In this document: positions 51,066 through 62,529 of the stretch, in pieces
Position numbering within the stretch: position 1 is the stretch's first letter
Layout of the letters: every line of letters begins with the position of its first letter
DNA from: Bolinopsis microptera
Lineage: Eukaryota; Ctenophora; Tentaculata; Lobata; Bolinopsidae
Reading direction: 5' to 3'
Assembly: GCF_026151205.1 (NCBI RefSeq)
Contig: NC_087080.1
Location: forward strand, 11,767,837 to 11,831,836
DNA: 64,000 nt
Made by a program: the position numbers and the translations under genes
The notes under the pieces: model-generated
The model's database searches: none
The model's input: the letters and a program-made list of their open reading frames with translations, nothing else
Told to the model about the DNA's origin: nothing

Positions 51066-52232
51066 TCACCCTGATTTTTTTGTGAAACTTGGTTTCGAGA
51101 TAGCAGTTGACCAACAAACTAGGACCAGTGACCGAACCTTTGAGGGGGTCCCGGACCCCAACCGCCAAACGGTGCCCGCGGGGCAGCCACGCCCATATTT
51201 GGTCCAAATTAGGCCCAATTTAGCCAAATACCCTGAACATGCCCAAAATCCAGATTTTAGGTGCTCTACTTGTAGCTAGTGGTCCCCTGAACTCGTATAT
51301 GAATTTTCATCAAGATTGGACAAAAAATGACTGAGTTATGAGCAAAAAATCATATGGCCATATTTGGGCATACGCACCAAATTTGATCGATTTTGGCCCA
51401 TAAATTGGTCAAATATCAATATTTTTGAATGAAACTAACTTTATATGGAAGGTAAGCCTATACTACACATTATCTATGATTATCAGCTCAGTATCTACCT
51501 AACTGTGCATTCTGTGTTCAAATAATCGCAAAAAATGAACAAAATTGCCCATATCTCAGTTCGCGATATTTGCAAAACTGACTTCGCTCAAAACAATAGA
51601 ACTCAATAGGGTTTCAATATTTTTACATGAAATTTTCAGAATCAACGTAGAATCGCATTTCGACTTTAAGTTTTGGGACAGAATTTTGAGTTAGGCCTTC
51701 AAAAAAATTTGGCGGCCAAATTCTGAATTTCGCATTCAAATTTTGTCAGTTTTGCAAATATCGCGAACTGAGATATGGGCAATTTTGTTCATTTTTTTGC
51801 GATTATTTGAACACAGAATCCACAGTTAGATAGATACTGAGCTGATAATCATAGATAATGTGTATTATAGGCTTACCTTCCATATAAAGTTAGTTTCATT
51901 CAAAAATATTGATATTTGACCAATTTATGGGCCAAAATCGATCAAATTTGGTGCGTATGCCCAAATATGGTCATATGGTTTTTGCTCATAACTCAGTCAT
52001 TTTTTGTCCAATCTTGATGAAAATTCATATACGAGTTCAAAGGACCACTAAAATCTGGATTTTGGGTATGTTCAGGGTATTTGGCTAAATTGGGCCTAAT
52101 TTGGACCAAATATGGGCGTGGCTGCCCCGCGGGCACCGTTTGGCGGTTGGGGTCCGGGACCCCCTCAGAAGTTCGGTCACTGGTCTTAGTTTGTTGGTCA
52201 AACCAAGTTTCACAAAAAAATCAGGGTGAACT
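51066..52232. mobile_element. 1.17-kb foldback (arms ~500 bp) nested in the LINE copy
   Basis: GTTCACCCTGATTTTTTTGT at the left mirrors the right end. The arms share GGTGCCCGCGGGGCAGCC, GGGCATACGCACCAAATTTG and TATCGCGAACTGAGATATG. A TTAAGGGGGGGGG precedes the left arm. Relative to copy 1, about 130 bp of LINE sequence is missing at the insertion point. Confidence 0.88.
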
Positions 52233-52422
52233 ACAATGGAAGTGAGTTTGCTCTGAGCCAGGTAGCGACAGCTTCAAGAGTCCAGGGATATGTTGCATTG
52301 ATATTTTTTTAATGATTATTTATATACTTTGGGAGTCCTGGAGTGCAGCTAGCAGGAGTTGCACGCTGTGGTCACGGCGATAAGACCTCCCTCTTAAAGT
52401 AGGAGGCCAGAAACCGTTGACC

Positions 52423-52551
<129 letters not shown>

Positions 52552-52710
52552 CGGAGAGAGAGGGAGAGGGAGAGTTTCTACAGTCCCTGTGCAGATCAGG
52601 GAAGGTTCGACGTTCGTATTCCGCTTATTGTATTTGCGCTGTACCAGTGTCGACCAAAAATTAAGGACCAGATCGGCAGATTAATTGGTCGAAATGTTTG
52701 GGGATAAAAA

Positions 52711-52874
52711 GGGGTCGTTCACATAATATTACGTAAGTACAAAGTACGTAATCAGCCGAGGGGGTTTCCAAATGATTACGCTTAACGCGCTAGTGTAATT
52801 TTGACACAATAGCTATGTGTAAAATTTATTACGGAGGGGGAGGGGTTAAAAATTGTCCAAAAAGCGAACGACCC
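52711..52874 (-). mobile_element. ~164-bp MITE, copy 3 (complete)
   Basis: Ends GGGGTCGTTCACATAATATT and AAAAGCGAACGACCC. Internal AGTGTAATTTTGACACAATA and GGAGGGGGAGGGGTTAAAAA are shared with copies 1 and 2. ACGTAAGTACAAAGTACGTA is a local duplication. Confidence 0.8.
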
Positions 52875-53445
52875 AAAAGAGCTCCAGCGATATTTTTAGG
52901 ACCTAGTAAAATTTTTGTAGGAATAACGCCAAAAAATGTCAGCAAAATAATACGTTATGTTACGCCACTGCAGCTTTAACTAGTACTACAAGTACAACAA
53001 AAAGTCTTAGAGTTAGACTTATTTATCTGTTAAAGGTCATAGGTCAAATATCTGACATGTTACAGTGCATGCAGTTGTGACTTGTGCAATACAATAATAA
53101 TATGCATACATCAATCAATTCTTTCATAAACTAAACGGGGATAGAATTCTTAAAACAACCGAATAGTTAATACCTGAGGAACCCAGGCGTAGATGTGCTC
53201 ATCGAAGATATGTCCAATGTCGGAGTGACAGGCTTACAGGCGTCGCCCAGTAACTTAATAGTAGTCGTTAGTACATTCATACAGTGTATAACTACTACTA
53301 CGTGTTCTATCATATCGGCAAGATCATCACTGAAAGCTTAAAGATTAAGCAGATTATTTTTTTAAAGGAAAATTCACCAGAATTATTACAATGATTAACT
53401 TGGCAAACATTTTTATTGGATTTTACAGTACTATGTACTAGTTTT
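52875..53445. other. No gene seen
   Basis: AT-rich sequence between a MITE and the TIR element. No supported features. Confidence 0.4.
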
Positions 53446-54499
53446 CTGCCGTTCCCTGAGAAAAGGCAGTAAGTCCATTTTTCGAAATTTTGAGATATTG
53501 GTACCAAAATTTTCAGGAGAAGATTCTCTACAACTTAAGCTATGAATCACGTTATAAAAATACTGTTTTAGCTGTCACGAAAGGCAGTAAGTCACACAAA
53601 ACTTGACAATTTAGCACGTTATCCCAAAATCTTCCCTGAGAAAAGGCAGTAAGTCCATTTGTACAGCCTTCTCTGAGGGAACTTTTTCTGTGAGGGAACT
53701 TTTTCCCTGAGAAAAGGCAGTAAGTCCAGACTTTATTTGCAGTTTTATAGTTTTTGGCCTATAACTTCCACAGCTAGTTTCGGTAATATCGAAATAATGT
53801 GGTCGTAATCAGCTCAGCAAGCAAACAATTTTGGTTCTAATATTATAAAATTTAAAGAAATATTATTTTCTAAATTTTTGAACCTGAACACAAGGGTCCC
53901 CCCTTGTGTGAATTATTGAAACATTTTTTGAAAAATTTGGTGCTTTAAATGTGAAATGTTGTATGTCCAAATATTTTTTTTCCAAATTAATGCGTCTGAC
54001 CGAGCTGAATACGGTGCTGTAAACATTATTCCAAAATATTCGATATTTAAGAAGTTATAAGCATTTTGAGCGAGAAATTATCCATGTTTCGTCAATATTA
54101 CACACTTGCAATGCACAAGAGTGAAGAGGCCCACATAATTATATTGCAAGGATATGATCAAAAATATAGAAATGTTGTATTTTTTGTGTTGACTTTATCT
54201 GAGAAAAATGGACTTACTGCCTTTCTAGAGCGGAATCGGTTGAAATCGATCCTGATAAAAGGCAGTAAGTCCGCAATTCCCTCACACCTCAGAAAAGGCA
54301 GTAACTGTAAGTCCGGATGGGAAAATAGTTTAGTTATTCTGGAGAAAAATGGTATTTATCGATCAGTGGTGGTGAATTTATGCTTTTGAACATGTTTAGG
54401 ACAAATGAAAATAATTTATTTACGCATAAATGTCAAAATTAACCACTTTTATGCGAGTAAAATTACCTTACTATACTGCCTTTTCTCAGGGAACGGCAG
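53446..54499. mobile_element. 1.05-kb TIR element with many copies of its terminal motif
   Basis: Both ends carry the 26-bp inverted terminus that begins CTGCCGTTCCCTGAGAAAAG. The motif GAGAAAAGGCAGTAAGTCC, entire or partial, recurs inside at about 53578, 53636, 53705, 54200 (reversed), 54252 and 54290. Clustered subterminal repeats often bind transposase in hAT-like and other DNA elements. No transposase is recognised: the 107-codon frame at 54066 has no domain I know. No clear target duplication. Confidence 0.72.
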
Positions 54500-54769
54500 T
54501 ATTATTATAGCTGCATATTCATGCAGCGCATGACCCAACCCGGCCCCATCAACCATGTGCTTTCGCGCCGCTGCGGGCGCGCTTGTTTCACAAAAAGGCG
54601 GGCGCGCGCTACTGCAAGCACAAGGGCATATGTATTATTATCAGGCTTGGGCACCATGCCAGAAGATGGAGATAATATGGAAGTCCGGTAACGCTGAGAT
54701 CTCGAGGTACTGTTCCTGGCTACAGTCGAGTCCATCTTTCTATATGGCTCTCATATGGCAATTAGTAAT

Positions 54770-54860
54770 GAAAAGTGGTCAAACTGGTTTTGGTGAAGGG
54801 TGTAGATGTAAGAACGTGGGATGTGAATGTTTTAAATTGATCCGCATCCGGAGTTATTTT
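54770..54860 (+). repeat. CXC-motif coding-like segment, copy 1
   Basis: Encodes KSGQTGFGEGCRCKNVGCECF, with a C-x-C-x4-C-x-C arrangement like half of a CXC (tesmin/MSL2-type) zinc motif. It is nearly duplicated 540 bp downstream. Function unknown; possibly an exon or transposon-derived domain. Confidence 0.4.
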
Positions 54861-55064
54861 TGCAATTGTAAATTACTTAACTATAGTATTAGTAATTAGT
54901 CAGCACCCTGATAGTACAATCTTTTCTACCTGTTCATTAAAGGTTAACTTTCGATCGATATGTGTAATCATTTGATTTCAGCTGTTATATCAGGTTTGCA
55001 GGAAGCACGTAATAAATTATCAATACATATATTTCCCGATAAATAAGTTTGTTTACCATTTGAC

Positions 55065-55526
55065 ATGTCTCTGTGTGAACTAGGCCTTCTCCAGACAGTC
55101 TCTGTTTACAAAACTTCGGACAGTCTTCTCCGAACAGTTTACAGTATAACTTATCGAGGTGAATTTACGCACGAGGTATTATGTCAGATCCTACTATACG
55201 ATTTTCTTGAAACTTTCCATAAAGAGATATCACTTCAAACAACACAAGAAAATAGTGCTGCCGGACAAGAGTCGCTGTTGGACAGAAGTCGTGTTACCGA
55301 GGTATTAGTAATAAAAAGTGGTCAAACTGGTTTCGGTGAAGGATTTAGATGTAAGAACGTAGGATGTGAATGTTTTAAATTGATCCGATACTTGCGAAGT
55401 TGCTGTAATTCGTTTCTGATTAAAATCCGTTTGTATAACAGCAAACTTATCGAAGTGTATTTATTCACACACCTAACTTTTACGCTATTTTTGATCCGAT
55501 TTGGGGGACACCACTCACAATTTTGA
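55065..55526 (+). CDS. Hypothetical ORF with a CXC-like motif, copy 2
   Basis: 153 codons from ATG. The first 80 residues show nothing I recognise. Then KSGQTGFGEGFRCKNVGCEC repeats the segment at 54770. After LIRY the two copies diverge. There is no splice evidence. It could be a fragment of a transposon-encoded or host protein; expression is unproven. Confidence 0.3.
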   Translation: MSLCELGLLQTVSVYKTSDSLLRTVYSITYRGEFTHEVLCQILLYDFLETFHKEISLQTTQENSAAGQESLLDRSRVTEVLVIKSGQTGFGEGFRCKNVGCECFKLIRYLRSCCNSFLIKIRLYNSKLIEVYLFTHLTFTLFLIRFGGHHSQF

Positions 55527-55675
55527 GAATAAACCTTGGGCGACATTTGGGGGACTTATTTAAAATTTCGCTTACAATTTTGCTAGAACACCTCGGATAG
55601 AGCAAAACTGCATAGCATACATAGGGCGCCATCTACTTATTAGATGAATCCATAAATTTGGAACATGGGAACATC

Positions 55676-56003
55676 CAGTGGCGTAACTTAGGGCCCCGCA
55701 GACCCCGCTGTGCGGGGGGGGGGGGCGCCGTATAAGGGGGGCGCAATTTTCCTGAATTTTAGGCCCTTTCACTGAAAAAACGCCTTGTTTGTGTATTTCC
55801 CTGTCCAATTTAGCGTTCGGCCGACGCGAAAAAAATATTTGGGGTACTCTTTTTTTCAGGGGGCGCAAAAAGCTGTAGGGGGGGCGAGAAAAAAAGTACC
55901 CGACCTTTTTTTTTTTTTTTTTTTTTTTAGGGACAAAAAATTTTAGGGGGGCGCTTTTCGTCACTGAGCGGGGGGGGCGCCAACAAGCAAAGTTTCGCCA
56001 CTG
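55676..56003. mobile_element. hAT-type MITE (328 bp) with 8-bp target duplication
   Basis: Terminal CAGTGGCGTAAC and TTTCGCCACTG form short inverted repeats of the CAGTGGCG class typical of hAT elements. They are flanked by GGAACATC at 55668-55675 and 56004-56011, exactly 8 bp as hAT transposases make. The interior is G/C runs and a long A/T-run; no transposase. Confidence 0.85.
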
Positions 56004-56011
56004 GGAACATC

Positions 56012-56900
56012 GTAGTATTGGCCTATTTGAGCGCTGGGAATCCTCAATTTGGTTTTCTAAGATGGATATAGCCGTAAGCTAGGCCTAGGAGACATCAAAA
56101 GTCGCATAACATTACCCAGGTTCATGGAATGAACGGAAATGAACGGGGAAAAAACACTCTCCTCAAAGGTGCTCAGAATGGTTCAAAATTGGTCGCAAAG
56201 AGTTAATATTGGTCGCAAAGAGTTAATATTGGACCACTCAAACCAAGTTTGGGAATCACTGCATGTCTAGAACCGATCTAACCTATGTTCCAATTTTGTC
56301 CCAATAATCCTCCTGAGTATCCCATATTCAATTTGGTGACCAATTTTGTATTATATTTTCGTTAAAGTTTCATTTCTCCGGACCAATCACCAGAGGAACG
56401 AACTATCCATCAACAGTTGGTCTTAGAGATGAAACAGATTGCCCAAGAAGACACAGATAAACACTATTATATCAGAAGTCGTAAAATTTGTTGGAAGGAC
56501 AAGGTATTGGAGTGAACGATTTATAATAATGTTTAATGATATACATCCTTAAGTTAATTTTTATAGCGTTACTATACTAACTTTTAATGTCAATAAGTAA
56601 TTTGGTTTTGAATTTTTAAGAACTGAATATCTTAGTTTGGGGTATATTCATAGGCCAGCCGCTTTGACATCGGCAATCTTTATTTTTATTTGGATTTTTA
56701 ATATAAAAAGGGATAAAAATGCTTTATTTCATTTCATTTCATTATCAAAAACATAATTCATAGTGGTCACACGGTCTAACAACTGAAACTTTAAAAACAA
56801 AAACTACCACAAAAAGTGTGAAATTATCTCTACAATAATCTTTAATATAAATATTTATGCTTTAATTCAAGTGTGATGTAAAACGAGAGTATCTCAAAAA
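56012..56900. other. Downstream flank of the sorbitol dehydrogenase gene
   Basis: On the minus strand two ATTAAA motifs around 56842-56865 could be polyadenylation signals for the gene ending at 56904. A short direct repeat (GGTCGCAAAGAGTTAATATT) occurs at about 56191-56229. Confidence 0.45.
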
Positions 56901-56903
56901 TCA

Positions 56904-57947
56904 CTAATTATCACAATCGATAATAACCTTGACACCAGTGCCTGCTTTTGTCAGTTCAAAAGCCTTAAGAGCATCCTTTAGTGGAAATCTGTGGGTTATG
57001 AGACTTTTGACATTGACAGCTCCAGAGGCAACTAATGCAAGAGCTTTTGGGTAGCAATTAGCATAACGGAAGATCCCATAGATATCAATTTCCCTAATAC
57101 CAACAGCAACAATTGGAAAATTAACCTCCGCTTTTCCATAACCAACTTGGACATAAGAACCACCAGGTTTTGTTGCCCAAAGACCTGTACCGATGCTTGA
57201 TTCAACCCCAGTACATTCGATTGTCAAATCAGAGTATCCAGACAGATTCACAATTTCCTCAGCAGTTTCACGACTGTCTCGGTTTGTTACATGAAATATT
57301 GCATCTGCGCCCATTTCCTTTGCTTTTGCAAGGCGGCTCTCAGATATATCAGTGATTGTAACAGAAGCACCACCCGCTTTTGCAACCATCATGTTAACAA
57401 GACCAATGGGCCCAGCACCGCATACCAGAACCTTTTGTCCAAAAGAGAGCTTTCCACGCTGGCAAGCATGAACAGCAACAGAAAGGGGTTCCAGGAGAGC
57501 TCCTTCGTCCAAGGAAACATGGTCAGGGAGTTTGAAACAAAATGCAGCTTTGTGGCAGTAATACTGGCAAAGAGACCCATCATAGGGGGGAGTTGCACAG
57601 AACTTCATATCTGGACAAAGATTATATCTTCCACCCAAGCAAGCTGAACATGTGTAGCAGGGATATCCAGGTTCTACGGCCACTCTGTCTCCAACTTGAA
57701 GGTGCTTCACATCACCTCCAATAGCACACACAGTCCCAGCAGATTCATGTCCTAAAACCATGGGAGCCTTGACAATGAAATCCCCAATTCTACCAGTTTG
57801 CCAGTAGTGTACATCTGAACCACAGATCCCAACTGGTCCCATTGATAAACACACCTGATCTGGTTCAGGCTGAGGTACTCCTCCTGGTAGTTCTTCTATT
57901 TTCATGTCAAGAACATCTTTGAGAATTACGCCAATGTTTGTGGACAT
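56904..57947 (-). CDS. SORD: Sorbitol dehydrogenase (L-iditol 2-dehydrogenase), single-exon CDS
   Basis: 347 codons, full length for the family. It oxidises sorbitol to fructose with NAD+, the second step of the polyol pathway, in the cytosol. Zinc-dependent MDR features: catalytic ligands Cys42 (GICGSDVHYW), His67-Glu68 (GHES) and Glu153 (LLEPLSV). The structural-zinc motif is C97-x2-C-x2-C-x7-C111 (CYTCSACLGGRYNLC). The Rossmann motif GAGPIGL is at 177-183, with Asp200 ending beta-2, as in NAD-preferring enzymes. Human SORD lacks most of the structural-zinc cysteines, so this protein keeps the likely ancestral state. No coding introns, unlike the nearby gene family. TTTACAG/GT just before the ATG could be a 5' UTR intron acceptor. 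No poly(A) tract or target duplication suggests a fresh retrocopy. Confidence 0.95.
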   Translation of the reverse strand: MSTNIGVILKDVLDMKIEELPGGVPQPEPDQVCLSMGPVGICGSDVHYWQTGRIGDFIVKAPMVLGHESAGTVCAIGGDVKHLQVGDRVAVEPGYPCYTCSACLGGRYNLCPDMKFCATPPYDGSLCQYYCHKAAFCFKLPDHVSLDEGALLEPLSVAVHACQRGKLSFGQKVLVCGAGPIGLVNMMVAKAGGASVTITDISESRLAKAKEMGADAIFHVTNRDSRETAEEIVNLSGYSDLTIECTGVESSIGTGLWATKPGGSYVQVGYGKAEVNFPIVAVGIREIDIYGIFRYANCYPKALALVASGAVNVKSLITHRFPLKDALKAFELTKAGTGVKVIIDCDN

Positions 57948-58170
57948 TATACCTGTAAATTTGCATCAGTTTAGCACTTTCTGTATTATAATATAATACT
58001 CATGCAGTAGTGTGCATCATATTATACAATTAAGGATTTCAACATACAATACGATGTGTTTTAAGGGTCGTAAGGGGGAGGGGGTGGGGGCGATCCCCCA
58101 AGATTTTTGGCCAAAAATTTAAATTTGAAGTTCCCATTTTTCAGTTAAAACATATTTTTATGTTTTAACC
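57948..58170. other. Upstream of the sorbitol dehydrogenase start
   Basis: Contains the possible 5' UTR intron acceptor (about 57953) and a G-rich AGGGGGAGGGGGTGGGGG run near 58074. No TATA box is clear. Confidence 0.35.
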
Positions 58171-58171
58171 T

Positions 58172-58690
58172 TATAATTCAACAACCTGAAGTCTGAAGAC
58201 TTTAAAACCATGCTCTACCCCACTCAATGTGATGATATTGACCATTTTAATGCCCAAGATGAGCGCTTAGCTCCAATCAGAAGCTGAGATATCTTGAAAT
58301 AAGTGCATCAATCGCTACTCGCGAGAGCGTAAAAATGGGATCTGACCTAATAACTCAACAACCTGAAGTCTGACGACTTTAAAATTATGCTCTACCGTAC
58401 CCTACTCAATATGATGATTCTGACCGTTTTAATGCCCAAGATGAGCGCTTAGATCAAATCAGAAGCTGGGATATCTTGAAATAAGTGCATCAATCGCTAC
58501 TCGCGAGAGTGTAAAAATGGGATCTGACCTAATAACTCAACAACCTGAAGTCTGCAGACTTTAAAACCATGCTCTACCCCACTCAATATGATGATTCTAA
58601 CCATTTTCATGCCTAAGATGAGCGTTTAGCTCCAATCAGAAGCTGAGATATCTTGAAATAAGTGTAATAATTGTTACTCACGAGACTGCT
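58172..58690. repeat. ~180-bp tandem repeat, 3 copies
   Basis: Copies start with CTCAACAACCTGAAGTCTG near 58175, 58352 and 58534 and share TCAGAAGCTGAGATATCTTG. The third is more diverged at its end. Confidence 0.92.
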
Positions 58691-58859
58691 AATTATATAG
58701 TAAAATCGGATTTTTGGCGATTTCTCAAAAACTAAGTCTCTTAGGCCTTAAACTACATAGCACTAATATAAACATGCATCTTACGCACATTTTGGTTCAT
58801 AATTGAGGTCTGTATCTCAATCAGAAGCCGAGATAATTTATTATGCTGATTTATTTATT

Positions 58860-59310
58860 TATGATCCCGGTCCCAGTCCCGGTCCCGGTTAATTCGGGAT
58901 TCTTGGTCCCGGTCCCGGTCCTGGTCCCGGTCAATCACTCAAATTTGCCGGGATTTTGACCGGGATCTTTTACATAATTTCATTCACTGTGATTTTAAGT
59001 TTTTCCTTTCATTCATTGTGAATTTCATCTTTAAACATCCTCTGAGCCAAATACAACAATGTTTAAAATTGCTTAACAAGTTTGAGTAATAAATTATGAT
59101 CATGAATTAACCAGTAATCGACCGAAATTTCCGGTACCGGGATTGGCAATTTTGAGCTATCCCGGTCCCGGTCCTGGTCAAGTCACATTTTTCATCCCGG
59201 TCCCGGTCCCGGTAAATTGATAATCTCAATTTTGAGCTATCCCGGTCCCGGTCCCGATCAAGTCACATTTTGTATCCCGGTCCCGGTCAGGCCTGAAATC
59301 ATGTCCCGGT
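58860..59310. repeat. CCCGGT-rich repeat clusters
   Basis: Four blocks of (CCCGGT)n separated by AT-rich spacers, with CCGGTACCGGGATTGGC-type units. Similar in style to the CCCGGCC segment at 49850. G-quadruplex-prone on the minus strand. Confidence 0.85.
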
Positions 59311-59559
59311 CACCTCCTGAAAAACATTATTATTCAAAGGTAAATAGACAGCGAGTAGTAATTTTTAATCCATTTCTATCGGATTTGCAAACTTTTAAAA
59401 TGATATAACACTTGTACGATCTCAAACTTATGTGATATGATACTGTTGATATAAATGTGGGAAGTAATAAAGTATTTGCAGGTGTACAGTGCTGTTTCTG
59501 AAATTGACGAATCCTCTTGTGATGAAGATTGAAGAAGCTATTGCCATCCAAGTGGAAAA

Positions 59560-60164
59560 AGTCCCGCCTTTGTCACCCTCCTCGAATAGAACTAAGAAAA
59601 TGTGGAGACTTTCTTCATTTAGTTCCAAATCAAGTGGACCAGATGTTGATTTGTTTGAAATGGACTGAGACTTGTGTTTCATATGCCAGGTTGAACAGGT
59701 TTGTGTGAAACTTTTGCTCGCAAATATAATTATTATACATATTATCTCGATTTAATTTTAAGAGTATGAGAGGTTATTCTTCTTTAACAATACGAATTTC
59801 CCTAGACGTTAGAAACGAAAAAGGATAGTCTGATTCAAGGAAAAGATAATAGTTTCTTCGTCGATTTCGCAACATACTATCTGTGGACATCTACAGAAAT
59901 CGTCAGGATCTGTGCAACATCGATGTTAATCCTGATTCGCACATGAACAAGTGCCCTGTTCTTAACCCTGAGAGTCTCGGAAAATATCTCTATAGCAAGC
60001 TAGGTAGATATCACAAAACATGTCGTTTGAGGTACAGCAACTCGAGGGTGAAACAATTGAAGGGTAAATTATCTGAAGCTGTAAGTTTAAAACCTGTCTC
60101 TAAGGCAGGTTTTAAAATGGAAAGACACGTGTCCACGCACGCCAACACCAATGCTGCATTAATG
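59560..60164 (+). pseudogene. Zinc-finger-like coding remnant, 5' part
   Basis: One frame reads RTKKMWRLSSFSSKSSGPDV, a stop, then CFICQ. A later frame (59883-60164) reads LGRYHKTCRLRYSNSRVKQL. C-x2-C followed by YHKTCR resembles the N-terminal C2HC-like module seen in many uncharacterised transposon-derived animal proteins. It is broken by stops and then interrupted at 60164 by a TIR element. The frame appears to resume beyond the insertion (about 62742: AGIDTDLLTGAGECF). Confidence 0.4.
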
Positions 60165-60409
60165 GGGGGGGGGGGGGTCATGTCCGTCTATGTCCGCCTA
60201 TGTCCTGTCCTTTTTGGATTCTATGAGACAACAGACGTGTTTTTTGGGACATTGGCGGACACGGACGGACATTGGCGGACTCGGACGGACATTGGCGGAC
60301 TCGGACGGACATTGGCGGACACAGACATTGGCGGACTTGGATGGACATTGGTGGACATTAGCGGACATTGGTGGACATTAGCGGACAAACATTTTGAGGA
60401 CTGAAGAGT

Positions 60410-61612
60410 ACTGAAGAGTACTGAAGAGTACTGAGGAGGATGGCTGAGAAGGATGGCTGAGGAGGATGGCTGAGGAGGATGGCTGAGGAGGATGACTGAG
60501 GAGGATGACTGAGGAGGATGACTGAGAGGGAGGAGAAGGATCAGGAAGACCCAGGAGGAGGAGGAGGAGGAGGACCCAGAAGGAGGACCTAGGAGGAGGA
60601 GGAGGAGAACTGAGGAGGATGACTGAAGAGGAGGAGGACTCAGGAGGAGGACTGAGAAGGAAGAGGACTCAGGAGGATGGCTGAGGAGGATGGCTGAGGA
60701 GGATGACTGAGAGGGAGGAGGAGGAGGAAGAGGAGGAAGAGGACTGAGGAGGAGGAGGAGAAGGACTGAGGAGGAGAAGGAGGACCCAGGAGGAGGAGGA
60801 CCCAGGAGGAGGAGGACCCAGGAGGAGGACCCAGGAAAAGGCCCCAGGAGGAGGAGGACTGGGGAGGAGGAGAACTGTTGAGGACTGACGAGGAGGACTG
60901 AGGACGAGGAGGAAGAGTAGGAGGAGGACTGAGGAGGGGAGGAGGAAGAGGACTGGGGAGGATCAGGAAGACCCAGGAGGAGGAGGAGGAGGAGGACTGA
61001 GGAGGACTGAGGAGGAGGACTGACGATGACTGAGAAGGAGGAGGACTGAGGAGTACTGAGGAGGATGGCTGAGGAGGAAGGCTGGGGAAGATGGCTGAGG
61101 AGGATGACTGAGAGGGAGGAGGAGGAGGACTCAGGAGGAGGACTCAGAAGGAAGAGGAGGAGGACTCAGGAGGAGGACTCAGGAGGAGGACTTAGGAGAA
61201 ATGAGAAGGAGGACTTCGGAGAACTGAGGAGGAGGAGGAGGACTAAATAGGAGGAGGAGAAGGAGGGGGACTGGGAGACGACTGGGGAGGAGGAGGACTG
61301 ATGAGAAAGATGAGGAGGAGGACTGAGGACCGAGGAGGAAGAGGAGGAGGATGAAGAGGAGGAGGAGGATCCAGGAGGAGGAGGACTGAGGAGGAGGACT
61401 GAGGAGGACTGAGGAGGACTGAGGAGGATGGCTGAGGAGGATGACTGAGAGGGAAGAGGAGGAGGAGAAGGACTGAATAGGAGGAGGAGGAGGGGGACTG
61501 GGGGAGGACTGAGGAGGAGGATAGAGGACTGAGGAGAAGGATGAGGAGGAGGACTGAGGAGGACTGAGGACTGAGGAGGAAGAGGAGGAGGAGGAAGAGT
61601 AGGAGGAGGAAG
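60410..61612. repeat. Purine-rich GAGGAGGACTGA-type satellite, 1.2 kb
   Basis: Almost all purine on the plus strand, with units such as GGAGGAGGACTGAGGA and GGATGGCTGAGGA. The minus-strand Ser/Pro/Leu frames of about 130-150 codons are artefacts. Prone to triplex (H-DNA) formation. Confidence 0.92.
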
Positions 61613-61788
61613 CATCTAAATGTTATTTCCATTTTTGTCCGTTTTTGTCCATTTTTGTCCGTTTTTGTCCGCTCTATTTTTTGTCCGTTTTGAAAATATA
61701 GGGTACCGAACGGACAAAAAACATGATCCCCCTATAACAGCAAAAATTGAACATTTTATTTAGCAATTTAGGTGTCCATTGGCATTAA

Positions 61789-62525
61789 GGGGGCCGCGGG
61801 GGGGGGGGGGGTCTTCATCAAAATTCTCTCGAAATTGACTTTATAGTTGTTTCTGGTAGAAGGGAGTGATATCTACGAGCTGCTTTTGGTCCCATGGAAA
61901 AATATTGTTCCTAGCCGAAATTATCGCCGGTCTAAGGTCAGCGCTTATGTGTAATTGTATTGCGCGAGCGATTTTCAATCGCAAATTCTGAAAATCGAGT
62001 CTAAAAATCTATCTTCTCCTACATTTTATGAGTAATCACCCTGAAACTTTCAGGATATGTTCTAAGGACCATTTAGAAGAGATCGTTCAAGCCAAAATTT
62101 TGAGATAGGCCTTTAAAATTTTTTTATTAATTTTTGAAAATCTTCGACCTGAAAAAATCGTAAAAAAACGAGGTCCAAGATTTTCAAAATTGAATAAAAA
62201 TTTTTTAAAGGCCTATCTCAAAATTTTGGCTTGAAAGATCTCTTCTAAATGGTCCTTAGAACATATCCTGAAAGTTTCAGTGTAATTGCTCAAAAAATGT
62301 AGGAGAAGATAGATTTTTAGACTCGATTTTCAGAATTTGCGATTGAAAATCGCTCGCGCAATACAATTACACATAAGCGCTGACCTTAGACCGGCGATAA
62401 TTTCGGCTAGGAATAATATTTTTCCATGGGACCAAAAGCAGCTCGTAGATATCGCTCCCTTCTACCAGAAACAACTATAAAGTCAATTTCGAGAGAATTT
62501 TGATGAAGACCCCCCCCCGGCCCCC
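61789..62525. mobile_element. Long foldback flanked by TTAA, copy 2
   Basis: Same family as 28942-29611: shared CGAGCGATTTTCAATCGC and GGAAAAATATTGTTCCTAGC in both arms. TTAA at 61785-61788 and 62526-62529. Arms about 350 bp. Nested inside the 60165-62734 element. Confidence 0.85.
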
Positions 62526-62529
62526 TTAA

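Noticed and set aside
61166-61632. Pro/Ser/Leu-rich frames of 129-149 codons on the minus strand
   Set aside because: Translations of the purine-rich GGAGGA satellite.
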